Notes: generated by a model not told the origin, from the letters alone. A stretch of DNA of 64,000 nucleotides from Evansella clarkii (GCF_002019695.1 NZ_KV917376.1:2816030-2880029); one strand, 5' to 3'; counted from the first letter of the stretch, positions 27,138 through 37,851 are shown. Made by a program: numbers and translations.

Positions 27138-27821
27138 GTGTCTGTAAAAGATCGTTTAACAGAAATAGAAAAAGAAATTGATGCAGCCTGTGAAAGATCA
27201 AACCGAGAAAAGAAAAATGTTAAAATAATCGCAGTAACTAAATATGTTTCCATGGAAAGAGCAAAGGAAGCTCTCGATGCAGGGGTCGCTCATCTTGGTG
27301 AAAACAGGGTGGACGAAGGTGTTGAAAAATGGGAAACTCTTGGCGAAAGAGGGACCTGGCATTTTATTGGCAATCTGCAGTCGAAAAAAGTAAAACATAT
27401 GATAAACCAGTTTGATTATATTCATTCTCTCGACAGACTATCACTCGCTAAAGAGATTGAAAAGCGCGCCCCGGAAAATGAAAAGGTGAAATGTTTTGTA
27501 CAGGTAAATGTTTCAGGTGAAGAAACAAAAGCAGGGCTTAAGCCAGAGGAGACCATCTCATTTATCAGGGAACTTGCTGAGTTTCCTTCCATTGAAGTCA
27601 CAGGATTAATGACAATGGCTCCATTCGTGGAAGACGCGGAGGAAGTCCGCCCCTATTTCAGAAAACTTCGGGAGTTAAAAGAGGAAACTGAAGCACTGGA
27701 ACTGCCTCATGCTCCATGTCATGAACTATCCATGGGCATGTCAAATGATTATGTTGTAGCTGTGGAAGAAGGAGCAACATTCGTCCGTATTGGTTCGGCA
27801 CTTGTAGGCAAGGAAAAATAA
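27138..27821 (+). CDS. ylmE: YggS-family pyridoxal phosphate homeostasis protein (YlmE)
   Basis: A 227-residue PLP-binding protein with a single alanine-racemase-like TIM barrel and no catalytic second domain. The PLP lysine is in IIAVTKYVS near residue 35; GENRVDE near 54, [11 protein letters not shown] near 75 and [10 protein letters not shown] near 200 are family motifs. Involved in PLP homeostasis. GTG 27138 is chosen with GGAAGGAG upstream. In B. subtilis ylmD lies between ylmC and ylmE; it is not present here. Confidence 0.93.
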   Translation: MSVKDRLTEIEKEIDAACERSNREKKNVKIIAVTKYVSMERAKEALDAGVAHLGENRVDEGVEKWETLGERGTWHFIGNLQSKKVKHMINQFDYIHSLDRLSLAKEIEKRAPENEKVKCFVQVNVSGEETKAGLKPEETISFIRELAEFPSIEVTGLMTMAPFVEDAEEVRPYFRKLRELKEETEALELPHAPCHELSMGMSNDYVVAVEEGATFVRIGSALVGKEK

Positions 27822-27849
27822 TCTCAAAAGAAACGCTGAGGTGAAACAA

Positions 27850-28284
27850 ATGAGTATGAAGAGGAAGTTTAAAAAGTTTTTCGAACTGGAAGACGAATAT
27901 ACTGAAACAGAAGAAGAAACAGACGATTTTCCTGAACAGAAAGATTACAGGGAAACAGAACAACACGCACCTGCCCGCTTTGAAAAGGAAAAGAAAAATG
28001 TAGTCAGTCTCACCAGTATTCAGAATCAGGCAAAGGTAATGCTCCTGGAACCACACAGTTATGATGAAGTTCAGGAAATCGCCGACCATCTGAAAAACCG
28101 AAAGAGCGTGGTTATTAACCTTCAGCGCCTTCCACGGGAACAGGCTAAGCGAATTGTGGATTTCATCAGCGGAACTGTATATGCAATCGGTGGAGATATT
28201 CAGAAGCTCGGAATGAATATTTTTCTCTGTACTCCGGATAATGTGGATGTAACTGGCTCAATCTCCGAAATGATGCAGGAGTAA
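27850..28284 (+). CDS. sepF: Cell division protein SepF
   Basis: 144 residues: N-terminal amphipathic membrane helix [15 protein letters not shown], a very acidic linker (about 16-45), and the SepF core (about 55-140) with [19 protein letters not shown] and [10 protein letters not shown]. It binds the FtsZ C-terminal tail and shapes and anchors the Z ring. ATG 27850 has GAGGTG 6 nt upstream. Confidence 0.95.
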   Translation: MSMKRKFKKFFELEDEYTETEEETDDFPEQKDYRETEQHAPARFEKEKKNVVSLTSIQNQAKVMLLEPHSYDEVQEIADHLKNRKSVVINLQRLPREQAKRIVDFISGTVYAIGGDIQKLGMNIFLCTPDNVDVTGSISEMMQE

Positions 28285-28310
28285 ACATACTTAAAAGAAG
28301 GTGAGCAGCT

Positions 28311-28577
28311 TTGATAGGAACAATTGAATCATTAGTTTTGATGGCAATACAGATTTACTTAATACTCTGTATTATTTATATATTTATGTCATGGTTTCCG
28401 AACGCGAGGGAAACTACTTTCGGAAGAATGGTAGGCCGTCTGGTGGAGCCGTATCTTCAGCCATTCCGGTCAATCATCCCACCTCTTGGCATGATTGATA
28501 TCTCACCTATTGTGGCTATTCTTTCCCTTAATTTTGCCATGTATGGTGTTGGGTTTATCTTTGACATGCTGCGCTAG
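28311..28577 (+). CDS. ylmG: YggT-family membrane protein YlmG
   Basis: An 88-residue protein with two membrane segments (about 4-24 and 62-84) and the family signature PFRSIIPPLGMIDISPI. YggT proteins take part in cell or chloroplast nucleoid and division organisation; the exact role is unknown. Starts at TTG 28311 after AAGGTGAG. Confidence 0.9.
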   Translation: MIGTIESLVLMAIQIYLILCIIYIFMSWFPNARETTFGRMVGRLVEPYLQPFRSIIPPLGMIDISPIVAILSLNFAMYGVGFIFDMLR

Positions 28578-28594
28578 AAACAGGAGGAAATAAA

Positions 28595-29371
28595 TTGAGT
28601 TTATATGAACATTACCGAAAAGAAGAGCACCCATTCGTAGACCAGGTACTTGAGTGGAAATCCATCGCCTCTGATCAGTTCCGTCCCAAGCTCACAGATT
28701 TCCTTGACCCCCGCCAGCAGGAAATTGCTATGTCGCTGATTGGGCAGAATGATGACATCAGAATTTCTTACTGGGGCGGCCAGGACCAGGCGGAAAGAAA
28801 ACGGGGACTGCTTTACCCGGACTACTTTGAACCTGGAAACGGGGACTTTGAGCTATCTGTATATGAAATTAACTATCCGGTGAAGTTCGCACAGCTTGAA
28901 CACCGAAAAATTCTCGGTGCTTTGATGAACGTAGGCCTGAAAAGAGAAAAGTTCGGTGATATTTTAACGGATGGGACAAGGTTTCAGGTGATCCTTGCTG
29001 ACGAGGTTGCCGATTTTGTAACTTGGAACTTTACATCTGCAGGAAAAACAAAAGTTTCTCTGGAAAAAATTTCAAATGAGAAAGATATTATCCAGATGGA
29101 GCAGGAGTTTTTATTTTCCGAAGCCACGGTATCGTCTCTTCGCCTGGATACAGTACTGGCGGAAGCATTTAATATATCCCGTTCTAAAGTTAAACCTTTC
29201 GTACAGAACGGCGATGTGAAACTTAACTGGAAGACAGAAGAAGACCCAAGCAGCCAAGTGGAGGTTAAGGACGTCATCTCTCTCAGAGGCAAAGGCAGAT
29301 GCCATGTCGTTTCAATAGATGGACAGACAAAGAAAGGGAAATGGAGAATAACCATAGGTTTTCCCCGTTAA
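28595..29371 (+). CDS. ylmH: S4-domain RNA-binding protein YlmH
   Basis: 258 residues with a C-terminal S4 RNA-binding domain (about 180-245; LRLDTVLAEAFNISRSKVKP) after a YlmH-specific N-terminal region. B. subtilis YlmH has been linked to ribosome quality control and to division. TTG 28595 has AGGAGG upstream. Of interest because rqcH, another ribosome quality control gene, is also in the window. Confidence 0.9.
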   Translation: MSLYEHYRKEEHPFVDQVLEWKSIASDQFRPKLTDFLDPRQQEIAMSLIGQNDDIRISYWGGQDQAERKRGLLYPDYFEPGNGDFELSVYEINYPVKFAQLEHRKILGALMNVGLKREKFGDILTDGTRFQVILADEVADFVTWNFTSAGKTKVSLEKISNEKDIIQMEQEFLFSEATVSSLRLDTVLAEAFNISRSKVKPFVQNGDVKLNWKTEEDPSSQVEVKDVISLRGKGRCHVVSIDGQTKKGKWRITIGFPR

Positions 29372-29533
29372 TTTGTCGGCACAGCAGGAAGGCAGCACAA
29401 GCATGTCGAAATTATACATACTATAAACTATGTACTTGCTGTTTTTACAGTTTAATTCAGGCGGGAGCGATACAGTCTCTCCTTTCACAGCTTTTTTAGC
29501 CTAGCATAATAAACTAACTGGAGGTGGCAGAAC

Positions 29534-30040
29534 ATGCCTTTAACACCATTGGATATTCATAATAAGGAATTCACCCGCGGCTTTCGCGGTTATGATGAAG
29601 ACGAAGTAAACGAGTTTCTTGACCAGATTATCAAAGACTATGAATTAGTAATTCGTGAAAAAAAAGACCTGGCCGATCGTGTCAATGAGCTGGAAGAAAA
29701 ATTAAGCCATTTTTCTTCCATTGAAACTACGCTTAATAAGTCTATTCTCATTGCACAGGAAACAGCTGAAGATGTGAAGCGAAGCGCAGATAAAGAAGCT
29801 AAGCTCATAATTAAAGAGGCAGAGAAAAATGCCGACCGCATAATAAATGAATCACTCTCTAAATCAAGAAAAATAACTCTTGAAATTGAGGAATTGAAGA
29901 AACAGGCCTCCGTCTACCGTACGCGCTTCCGCATGCTCCTGGAAGCACAGCTGGAAATGCTCAGTACAGATGACTGGGACGACCTGAGCAAAAGCAATGA
30001 GGATGAGGAAGAAGAGTCATACGAGAATGTTAACGGGTAA
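29534..30040 (+). CDS. divIVA: Cell division initiation protein DivIVA
   Basis: 168 residues. The N-terminal lipid-binding domain (MPLTPLDIHNKEFTRGFRGY, with the exposed Phe/Arg loop) is followed by long coiled coils (about 25-150) and an acidic C-terminus. It marks curved membrane at poles and septa and recruits MinJ and sporulation proteins. GGAGGTGG lies upstream. A TGTCGAA sequence at 29404 in the preceding gap resembles a Spo0A box, but alone it is weak evidence. Confidence 0.96.
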   Translation: MPLTPLDIHNKEFTRGFRGYDEDEVNEFLDQIIKDYELVIREKKDLADRVNELEEKLSHFSSIETTLNKSILIAQETAEDVKRSADKEAKLIIKEAEKNADRIINESLSKSRKITLEIEELKKQASVYRTRFRMLLEAQLEMLSTDDWDDLSKSNEDEEEESYENVNG

Positions 30041-30041
30041 C

Positions 30042-30099
30042 TTGACGCATTGATTGCAATTGTCATATACTTTAGTAAGATTTTTTAATTTGCTATACT
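30042..30099 (+). promoter_or_regulatory. Predicted promoters for the ileS T-box transcript
   Basis: TTGACG (30042-30047) and TATACT (30066-30071) are 18 nt apart; a second TATACT with extended TG lies at 30091-30099. Both lie between the divIVA stop and the T-box leader. Confidence 0.5.
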
Positions 30100-30140
30100 T
30101 ATTAATTACTTTATATCTGGGTAAACTGGAATTTATATGA

Positions 30141-30390
30141 AAAACATTGACAGGGACAGTACATTTGCAATACTTCTCCAGCGAGTCAGGGACGGTGAAA
30201 GCCTGACGAAGCAAGCAGATGGAAAATCACCCTTGAGTTGCGCACTGAACAGTTTTTTTGCTTAGTAGGCTGTGCCGGCTGATTTCACGTTAAGAAATCC
30301 TGAGTGAACAATCTTTATAACATGATTGTTTATGAGGGTGGTACCGCGGGTTTCCTTCTCGTCCCTTACAGGATGAGGAGGTTTTTTTAT
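30141..30390 (+). promoter_or_regulatory. Ile T-box riboswitch controlling ileS
   Basis: The conserved T-box AGGGTGGTACCGCGG lies at 30335-30349. Stem I starts near 30148; its 3' side carries ATC (30226-30228) in GGAAAATCACC, the position of the specifier, an Ile codon. A terminator follows (CCTTCTCGTCC pairing with GGATGAGGAGG, then T7). Uncharged tRNA-Ile would favour the antiterminator and allow ileS expression. Confidence 0.9.
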
Positions 30391-30498
30391 TTTCCAGGCT
30401 CTGAAGAAAATCCGGGGTCAGCTATTTTCCTGTAACCTGTCAAAAATAGCTGCCGGACAAACTTTAAAACAATTGAACATAAAAGGAGGAAGCGGCAA

Positions 30499-33258
30499 AT
30501 GGATTACAAAGACACGCTGCTTATGCCGAAGACAGAGTTTCCTATGCGCGGAAACCTGCCTAATCGGGAACCAGGAATGCAACAGGAATGGGAAGAACAA
30601 AAGATATATGAGAAAGTACAAAACAGAACGGAAGGGCGCCCTCTCTTCGTACTTCACGACGGACCGCCGTATGCTAACGGGGATATCCACATGGGCCACG
30701 CCCTTAATAAAGTACTAAAAGATTTCATCGTCCGTTATAAATCAATGGCAGGCTTCCACGCTCCGTACGTCCCTGGATGGGATACTCACGGACTGCCAAT
30801 CGAAACAGCTCTCACAAAGAAGGGGAAAGTCGACCGAAAGAAATTAAGCGTCGCTGAATTCCGCCAGAAATGTGAAGAATACGCTCTGGGACAGATCGAC
30901 AGCCAGCGGGAGCAGTTTAAACGTCTCGGTGTGCGCGGCGACTGGGAAAACCCCTATGTCACTCTTCACCCTGAGTATGAAGCACAGCAAATTAAGGTTT
31001 TCGGTGAAATGGCCAAGAAGGGATATATTTATAAAGGCAAAAAGCCTGTCTACTGGTCTCCTTCTTCTGAATCAGCATTAGCGGAAGCGGAAATCGAGTA
31101 CCAGGACAAACGCTCTCCGTCTATCTATGTAGCTTTCGAAGTTAAAGACGGAAAAGGCGTTCTGGAAGGCGACGAAAAATATGTAATCTGGACAACTACC
31201 CCATGGACGATTCCGGCAAACTTAGGAATTGCTGTCCACCCTGAGCTGGACTATGCGGTTGTTAAAGTCAGCGGGGAAAAATACATTGTTGCCCAAGGGC
31301 TTCTTGAAGACCTGGAGAAAGAGCTGGAATGGGAAAACCATGAAGTTCTGAAAACCTTAAAAGGTTCTGAGCTCGATAAAACTGTTGCTAAGCACCCGTT
31401 TTATGATCGTGAATCACTGGTTATGCTTGGAGAGCATGTAACGCTTGAAGCAGGAACAGGCTGTGTCCATACTGCACCTGGTCACGGGGAAGATGATTAC
31501 ATTATCGGCCAGAAATACGGCCTCGATGTTTTGACTCCAGTCGATGATAAAGGTGTCTTTACTTCTGAAGCGCCAATGTTCGAAGGTCTTTTCTATGATA
31601 CAGCAAACAAACCAATCACGGAGAAGCTGCAGGAAGTGGGAGCTCTCCTGAAACTTAATTTCATGACTCACTCTTATCCCCATGACTGGAGAACGAAGAA
31701 GCCGGTAATTTTCCGGGCGACTTCCCAGTGGTTTGCTTCTATTAAAGATTTCCGCGAAGATCTTCTTCGTGAAATCAACGGAGTGAACTGGATACCAAAA
31801 TGGGGCGAAACAAGGCTTTATAATATGGTCCGTGACCGGGGAGACTGGTGTATTTCCCGCCAGCGCGCGTGGGGAGTGCCGATTCCGATCTTCTACGGGG
31901 AGAACGGCGAGCCAATCATTACAGACGAAACAATTAACCACGTCTCTGAACTATTCCGTGAACACGGCTCTAACATCTGGTTTGAAAGAGAAGCGAAGGA
32001 CCTTCTACCGGAAGGGTTTACGTCTGAACACAGCCCGAACGGAACCTTTACAAAGGAAACAGATATTATGGATGTCTGGTTTGACTCTGGATCATCCCAC
32101 CAGTCTGTTCTTGTAGAAAGAGAAGATCTGCAGCGGCCGGCGGATATGTACCTGGAAGGTTCAGACCAGTACCGTGGCTGGTTTAACTCTTCTCTGTCTA
32201 CAGCTGTAGCTGTAACTGGAAAAGCTCCGTATAAATCTGTTTTGAGCCACGGTTTTACGCTGGACGGCGAAGGCAGAAAAATGAGTAAGTCTGTAGGTAA
32301 CGTTATCGTACCTGATAAAGTTATGAAACAGCTTGGAGCGGATATTCTCCGCCTCTGGGTAGCTTCTGTTGATTACCAGGCTGATGTGCGTGTTTCCGAT
32401 AACATCCTGAAGCAGGTTGCTGAAGTGTACAGAAAGATCAGAAACACATTCCGTTTTATGCTTGGAAACCTGCACGATTTTAACCCGTCAGAAAACACAG
32501 TAAGCTATGAAAATCTTTCAGAACTTGACCGATATATGCTTGTTAAGCTGAATAATCTTGTTCGTGATGCGAAGAAGGGCTATGACGAATACCAATTCGC
32601 CAATGTATATAACAAAGTACACAACTTCTGTACAATAGAGCTCAGCTCTTTCTATATGGATATTGCCAAGGATACTTTGTACATCCAGCATGCAGACCAT
32701 CCTGACCGCCGCGGCATTCAGACAGTAATGTATGAGACACTAGTTGCGCTTACAAAGTTAATGTCACCAATTCTTTCCCATACAACAGATGAAGTATGGA
32801 AGCTCGTCCCTGGAGTGGAAGAAGACAGCGTCCAGCTGACAGACATGCCTGAAACAAAAGAGTTTGACAACGCCAGCGAACTTACTGACAAGTGGGATTA
32901 CTTCATGGAAGTTCGAGACGATGTGCTTAAAGCATTAGAGGAAGCACGCAAAGACAAAGGAATTAAGAAAAGCCTGGAAGCAGAAGTTCAGATTTTTGCT
33001 GAAGGAAAAGCGAAAGAACTCCTTGAAAATATTGAGGGACTGAACAAACTGTTTATTACTTCCAGTGCTAAAGTTGCCGCAAAAGACGATGCACCTGCAG
33101 AAACAAAAGCATACGATCATTTATCGGTAAACGTAGTATTCGCTGAAGGAGAAAAATGCGAACGCTGCTGGGTTGTATCAACTACAGTCGGAAACGATGA
33201 TAGACACCCAGCACTCTGCAGCAGCTGCGCTGACATTGTAGCTAACCATTACGAATAA
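30499..33258 (+). CDS. ileS: Isoleucyl-tRNA synthetase
   Basis: A 919-residue class I synthetase. HIGH-type motif HMGH near residue 67 and KMSKS near 595; editing domain CP1 between them (about 190-400, with [12 protein letters not shown]); tRNA anticodon-binding domain from about 680; C-terminal zinc site CERCW...CSSC near 885-910. IleS1, bacterial type. ATG 30499 follows AAAGGAGGAAG. Expression is set by the T-box leader. Confidence 0.97.
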   Translation: MDYKDTLLMPKTEFPMRGNLPNREPGMQQEWEEQKIYEKVQNRTEGRPLFVLHDGPPYANGDIHMGHALNKVLKDFIVRYKSMAGFHAPYVPGWDTHGLPIETALTKKGKVDRKKLSVAEFRQKCEEYALGQIDSQREQFKRLGVRGDWENPYVTLHPEYEAQQIKVFGEMAKKGYIYKGKKPVYWSPSSESALAEAEIEYQDKRSPSIYVAFEVKDGKGVLEGDEKYVIWTTTPWTIPANLGIAVHPELDYAVVKVSGEKYIVAQGLLEDLEKELEWENHEVLKTLKGSELDKTVAKHPFYDRESLVMLGEHVTLEAGTGCVHTAPGHGEDDYIIGQKYGLDVLTPVDDKGVFTSEAPMFEGLFYDTANKPITEKLQEVGALLKLNFMTHSYPHDWRTKKPVIFRATSQWFASIKDFREDLLREINGVNWIPKWGETRLYNMVRDRGDWCISRQRAWGVPIPIFYGENGEPIITDETINHVSELFREHGSNIWFEREAKDLLPEGFTSEHSPNGTFTKETDIMDVWFDSGSSHQSVLVEREDLQRPADMYLEGSDQYRGWFNSSLSTAVAVTGKAPYKSVLSHGFTLDGEGRKMSKSVGNVIVPDKVMKQLGADILRLWVASVDYQADVRVSDNILKQVAEVYRKIRNTFRFMLGNLHDFNPSENTVSYENLSELDRYMLVKLNNLVRDAKKGYDEYQFANVYNKVHNFCTIELSSFYMDIAKDTLYIQHADHPDRRGIQTVMYETLVALTKLMSPILSHTTDEVWKLVPGVEEDSVQLTDMPETKEFDNASELTDKWDYFMEVRDDVLKALEEARKDKGIKKSLEAEVQIFAEGKAKELLENIEGLNKLFITSSAKVAAKDDAPAETKAYDHLSVNVVFAEGEKCERCWVVSTTVGNDDRHPALCSSCADIVANHYE

Positions 33259-33264
33259 ATTTTG

Positions 33265-33297
33265 AAAAAAACTGCACTGCATAGGTGCAGTTTTTTT
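33265..33297 (+). terminator. Rho-independent terminator after ileS
   Basis: A 13-bp stem (A7 CTGCAC with GTGCAG T7, 7-nt loop), bidirectional in form. Confidence 0.9.
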
Positions 33298-33390
33298 GTG
33301 TTCGGAAGTGGGGGTTAGGCGGTTGGAGGCGAATGCGGGTAGGTGGTGAGGGTTAACCTTAACCATTGAATCAGGGGTCGGGATTTCGGC

Positions 33391-33770
33391 AACCTGGCAC
33401 CTGGGTTCCTGGAACCAAAGTGCCAGGATAAAAACGTGAGTAAACAGGAGTAAATGTGCGGAAAAAGAAGCAGATCAACGTGGCACCAACGAACCCGGTA
33501 CGAGCGAACCCGGTACATAAGTGCCAGGATAAAAAAGTGAGTAAAAAGGAGTAAACGGTCGAAAACAGAAGCAGATCAACGTGGCACCAGTGAACCGGGT
33601 ACGAGCTAACCGGGTACGCAGGTGCCAGGATAAAAACGTGAGTAAACAGGAGTAAATGTGCGGAAATGGAAGCAGATCAACGTGGCACCAACGTTCCTGG
33701 AACCGGGGTACCTGGAACCAAAGTGCCAGGTTAAAAACCTGAGTTAACACCAGTAAACCGGCGAAAATGA
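33391..33770. repeat. 101-bp tandem repeat array with variable hairpin cores
   Basis: GTGCCAGG recurs at 33420, 33521, 33622 and 33723, exactly 101 bp apart. Each unit has a near-constant ~67-bp part (AAAACGTGAGTAAACAGGAG, AGCAGATCAACG) ending in TGGCACC, then a ~33-bp variable core and GTGCCA, so TGGCAC/GTGCCA form a hairpin base. Cores are of two types: GGTTCCTGGAACC-like or doubled CCGGGTAC-like. A partial unit starts at 33391 and the fourth decays after ~33770. No convincing protein is encoded. Nothing else is seen in 33300-33930. Confidence 0.85.
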
Positions 33771-33933
33771 AATCTTCCCTACCCGAACGCAGTCAACCAG
33801 ATACGACACACCAAAAACTAATATAACACCGAAACTAGGGAAAGATATTTTCACAAAGCAGACGCCTTAAAATTAAACGCCGTCTGCATGAGAATTCTCC
33901 CTCACCCGCTAAAATAAACCAAAAATAAAAGCA

Positions 33934-33979
33934 GCCTGCCTATATATCAATTGTTTGTGCAGGCCCTGTATGCTAAAAT
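33934..33979 (+). promoter_or_regulatory. Predicted lspA promoter overlapped by an inverted repeat
   Basis: TTGTTT (33951-33956), 17-nt spacer and TAAAAT (33974-33979) with an extended TG. GCCTGC (33934-33939) and GCAGGC (33959-33964) form an inverted repeat flanking the -35 region, which could be an operator or chance. Confidence 0.5.
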
Positions 33980-34014
33980 GCATAAGGATATATGTTTTGA
34001 ATGGGGGAGAATAC

Positions 34015-34476
34015 GTGATCTTTTATTTAATTGCTTTTATTGTTTTAGTAATAGATCAGTTTACGAAATGGCTCGTAGTACAAAATATGGAAATAAGAGA
34101 AAGTATACCGGTTATTGAAGGGTTCTTTTATCTTACCTCCCATAGAAATGCCGGGGCGGCGTTTGGGATTCTTCAAGGGCAGATGTGGCTCTTTTATATT
34201 GCTACCATCATTGTAGTAGGAGTAGTTGTCTATTACATTCAGGTGTATGGAAGGCAAAACCGTTTGTTCGGAATTTCTCTGGGCCTTGTTTTAGGCGGAG
34301 CTATCGGGAATTTTATTGACCGTGTACTTTTCGGCGAAGTTGTAGATTTTCTTGACGTATACATTTTCAATTATAATTACCCTATTTTTAACGTGGCTGA
34401 TTCTGCCCTTGTAGTCGGGGTGATTATGTTGATTATCCATGTGATAAAAGAAGAAAAAGAGCAAGGGAAGTCATAA
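34015..34476 (+). CDS. lspA: Lipoprotein signal peptidase (signal peptidase II)
   Basis: A 153-residue aspartic protease with four membrane helices that removes signal peptides from prolipoproteins. Conserved DQFTKW near residue 14, RNAGAAFG near 46, and the two catalytic Asp motifs GNFIDR and FNVADS are present. GTG 34015 is chosen because GGGGGAGA lies upstream and the product MIFYLIAF matches homologues. Confidence 0.95.
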   Translation: MIFYLIAFIVLVIDQFTKWLVVQNMEIRESIPVIEGFFYLTSHRNAGAAFGILQGQMWLFYIATIIVVGVVVYYIQVYGRQNRLFGISLGLVLGGAIGNFIDRVLFGEVVDFLDVYIFNYNYPIFNVADSALVVGVIMLIIHVIKEEKEQGKS

Positions 34477-34478
34477 AA

Positions 34479-35396
34479 ATGGAAACTTATTTTTTGAAAG
34501 CAGAAGCCGGCGGGGTGCGAATTGATAAATTTATCTCAGATCAGTATCCGGACTGGTCCCGTTCTCTCATCCAGCAATGGATAAAAGACGGGCATATTAA
34601 AGTAAACGGAGACACAGTAAAAAATAAATATAAAGTGGTCGCAGGAGATAAAATCGAAATAAATGAACCAGAGCTCGAGCCTCTTAATGTAGAAGCGGAA
34701 GAGATGGATCTTGATATTATTTACGAGGACTCCGATGTGCTTGTTGTAAACAAGCCTCGGGGGATGGTAGTACACCCGGCTCCTGGCCACTATTCAGGAA
34801 CATTAGTGAACGGGTTGATGGCTCACTGCAGTGATCTGTCAGGAATTAACGGAGTAATGCGTCCAGGCATTGTCCACCGTATCGATAAAGATACATCAGG
34901 GCTTCTCATGGTTGCCAAAAACGACCTGGCACATGAATCGCTGGTGGAACAGCTGAAAAACAAGACGACAAAACGGAGGTATTACGCCATTGTTTCCGGT
35001 ATTATCGCTCATGATAAAGGAACGATTGAGGCGCCTATCGGAAGAAATCCTGACGACAGGCAGAGCATGGCAGTGACAGAACTGAACAGCAGAGACGCTG
35101 TGACTCATTTTCATGTAATCGAACGTTTCTCCAAACATACACTGGTAGCATGTGAACTTGAAACTGGCAGGACCCATCAGATCAGGGTGCATATGAAATA
35201 TATTGGCTTTCCGATTGTTGGCGACCCGAAGTACGGGCCGAGAAAGAAACAAAATGATTTTCCAATCGAAGGGCAGGCCCTTCACGCAGAGATGCTCGGT
35301 TTTATACACCCAAGGACAAAGGAAGAGATGGTGTTTCAGGCACCGCTTCCTGAAGACTTTGAAAACTGCCTTGAGATTTTAAAGAAAACCAGTTGA
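34479..35396 (+). CDS. ylyB: RluA/RluD-family 23S rRNA pseudouridine synthase (YlyB)
   Basis: 305 residues: N-terminal S4 domain (about 12-75), then the catalytic domain with the RluA signature GIVHRIDKDTSGLLMVAK near 130, whose Asp is catalytic, and GRTHQIRVH near 228. Modifies large-subunit rRNA; exact uridines cannot be read from sequence. It begins 2 nt after lspA and its stop overlaps the -35 of the pyr promoter. Confidence 0.93.
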   Translation: METYFLKAEAGGVRIDKFISDQYPDWSRSLIQQWIKDGHIKVNGDTVKNKYKVVAGDKIEINEPELEPLNVEAEEMDLDIIYEDSDVLVVNKPRGMVVHPAPGHYSGTLVNGLMAHCSDLSGINGVMRPGIVHRIDKDTSGLLMVAKNDLAHESLVEQLKNKTTKRRYYAIVSGIIAHDKGTIEAPIGRNPDDRQSMAVTELNSRDAVTHFHVIERFSKHTLVACELETGRTHQIRVHMKYIGFPIVGDPKYGPRKKQNDFPIEGQALHAEMLGFIHPRTKEEMVFQAPLPEDFENCLEILKKTS

Positions 35397-35421
35397 CATT
35401 TTTCGCAGCAAGTGTGATAAT
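35393..35421 (+). promoter_or_regulatory. Predicted pyr operon promoter
   Basis: Perfect TTGACA (35393-35398), 17-nt spacer, GATAAT (35416-35421). The -35 includes the stop codon of the preceding gene. Confidence 0.8.
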
Positions 35422-35444
35422 AGCTGAAGAATCAAATACGGATA

Positions 35445-35598
35445 CCTTTAACTACAGTCCCGTGAGGCTGAGAAGGAAACACACTTTATAGAGAAAGTGT
35501 GCCTGGAATGTGTTTATTATGCCCGGAGTGTATATTCCGGCCTGGATAACACAAGCAGACCAATCCCTCTCGCTGAATAACGGTGAGAGGGATTTTTA
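35445..35598 (+). promoter_or_regulatory. PyrR attenuator 1 (pyr leader)
   Basis: The PyrR-binding loop sequence CAGTCCCGTGAGGCTG starts at 35455. A terminator follows: AATCCCTCTC (35562-35571) with GAGAGGGATT (35585-35594) and T5. PyrR with UMP bound would stabilise the anti-antiterminator and cause termination before pyrR. Confidence 0.85.
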
Positions 35599-35599
35599 A

Positions 35600-36217
<618 letters not shown>

Positions 36218-36220
<3 letters not shown>

Positions 36221-36344
36221 TACAGTCCCGTGAGGCTGACAAGGGGTATACTCCTCCCGGACCGGAGCAGGCCTTCTAAAAGAAGTCTGTGCATACCGGC
36301 ATGCGGAAGCGATGTTGCCTCTTTGTCTGCAAAGAGGTTTTTTG
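36218..36344 (+). promoter_or_regulatory. PyrR attenuator 2 (pyrR-pyrP)
   Basis: CAGTCCCGTGAGGCTGACAA at 36223 repeats the PyrR-binding loop of attenuator 1. Terminator: CCTCTTTG (36318-36325), loop TCTG, CAAAGAGG (36330-36337), T6. Confidence 0.85.
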
Positions 36345-36374
36345 ATGTCCAAAATAGCTGGAGGAGGAATTAAC

Positions 36375-37691
36375 ATGAAACAAAAAACAATTGAGGTAAA
36401 CGAAATTCCACGTCTTGATAAATGGATTATATTGAGCATTCAGCACCTTTTCGCTATGTTCGGCGCTACGATTCTTGTACCGCTTCTCACAGGTTTAAGC
36501 CCTGCAGTAGCGCTTGTATCCAGTGGTCTTGGAACACTTGCATATCTCCTTATAACAAAAGGCCAGGTGCCGGCTTATCTCGGCTCTTCGTTCGCTTTCA
36601 TTATGCCGATTATAGCGGGTATGAGCATCGGCGGGCCTGAAGGAGTAATGATCGGAAGCTTCTTTGCCGGATTACTGTACGGAATTGTAGCGGTAATCAT
36701 TAAATACACAGGAGTGCGCTGGCTGATGAACCTCCTCCCGCCGATTGTTGTAGGTCCGGTTATCATGGTTATCGGTCTGGGACTTGCAGGAGTCGCGATC
36801 GACATGGCGATGAACGACCCTTTGACTGAAGCATACAGCGGCACACACTTTGCTGTAGCTCTTGGGACATTGTTTGTCACTATTATAGCGTCAGTGTTCT
36901 TTAAAGGATTCTTTGGACTTATTCCAATCCTGATTGGAATTGTAGCAGGTTATACAATCGCCTATACCCAGGGGTTGGTTGACCTGACAGCAGTAAGGGA
37001 GGCAAACTGGATACAGGCCCCGGATTTCATCATCCCGTTCGTCACATACAGCCCGTCATTTTCATGGGAAATCTTCCTGATCATGGTGCCGATTGCAGTA
37101 GTAACTTTATCTGAACACATTGGGGATCAAATGGTATTAAGTAAAGTAGTCGGCAGAAACTTTGTGGAAAAGCCAGGTCTGCACCGTTCCATCTTCGGTG
37201 ACGGGATTGCGACGATTATCAGCTCGTTCCTTGGCGGACCTCCGAACACCACATACGGGGAAAATATCGGGGTTGTAGCACTTACAAGAGTATTCAGCGT
37301 CTACGTAATCGGAGGAGCTGCAGTGACAGCGGTACTGTTCGGCTTTGTCGGAAAGGTTTCGGCTCTCATTACGACGATACCTACAGCGGTAATGGGTGGT
37401 GTATCAATCCTTCTGTTCGGTATCATCGCATCAAGCGGATTAAGAATGATGATTGATAACAAAGTGGACATCGGTAAAAAACGTAACCTGATCATCTCTT
37501 CAGTAATCCTTGTTATCGGGATTGGCGGAGCATTCATCCAGATCAATGAAAACATTCAGATCGCAGGAATGGCTCTTGCTACAGTGATTGGGATTATCCT
37601 TAACCTTGCTCTTCCTGGCAGAGAGAAAGTCGCAGACCCGGACGAGATTTTTGAAAGTGAGACTAAAAAGCAGGATAGAGAAGCAGCTTAA
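36375..37691 (+). CDS. pyrP: Uracil permease
   Basis: A 438-residue NCS2 (nucleobase:cation symporter-2) uracil transporter with about 14 membrane segments. Conserved QHLFAMFGATILVPLLTG near residue 23, VVTLSEHIGDQ near 240 (transport Glu) and FLGGPPNTTYGENIG near 283 match UraA-type carriers. ATG 36375 has GGAGGAGG upstream. It sits between two PyrR attenuators, so it is independently tuned. Confidence 0.95.
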   Translation: MKQKTIEVNEIPRLDKWIILSIQHLFAMFGATILVPLLTGLSPAVALVSSGLGTLAYLLITKGQVPAYLGSSFAFIMPIIAGMSIGGPEGVMIGSFFAGLLYGIVAVIIKYTGVRWLMNLLPPIVVGPVIMVIGLGLAGVAIDMAMNDPLTEAYSGTHFAVALGTLFVTIIASVFFKGFFGLIPILIGIVAGYTIAYTQGLVDLTAVREANWIQAPDFIIPFVTYSPSFSWEIFLIMVPIAVVTLSEHIGDQMVLSKVVGRNFVEKPGLHRSIFGDGIATIISSFLGGPPNTTYGENIGVVALTRVFSVYVIGGAAVTAVLFGFVGKVSALITTIPTAVMGGVSILLFGIIASSGLRMMIDNKVDIGKKRNLIISSVILVIGIGGAFIQINENIQIAGMALATVIGIILNLALPGREKVADPDEIFESETKKQDREAA

Positions 37692-37708
37692 TATGAAATC
37701 ATCCTTTA

Positions 37709-37851
37709 ACTAAGTCCCGTGAGGCTTGGAAGGGTGAACACGATGCTGAAGGACAGGGGGGCATGGATAGCCCCCTCTTCTTTAAGCATATCGTTCTGCG
37801 GAAAGCAGAACAGTGGGCACCCTGAATGTATAAAATCAGGGTGCTTTTTTA
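37709..37851 (+). promoter_or_regulatory. PyrR attenuator 3 (pyrP-pyrB)
   Basis: AAGTCCCGTGAGGCTTGGAA at 37713 is the third PyrR-binding loop. Terminator: GCACCCTGA (37817-37825) with TCAGGGTGC (37836-37844) and T6. Confidence 0.85.

Noticed and set aside
33475..33750. Minus-strand frames through the 101-bp array that encode repeated peptides
   Set aside because: 101 is not a multiple of 3, so the frame shifts at each unit; the peptides follow the DNA repeat and have no start signal.
33391..33770. CRISPR-like array between ileS and lspA
   Set aside because: The constant part is ~67 bp, spacers are palindromic and related to each other, there are only about four units, and no cas genes are nearby.
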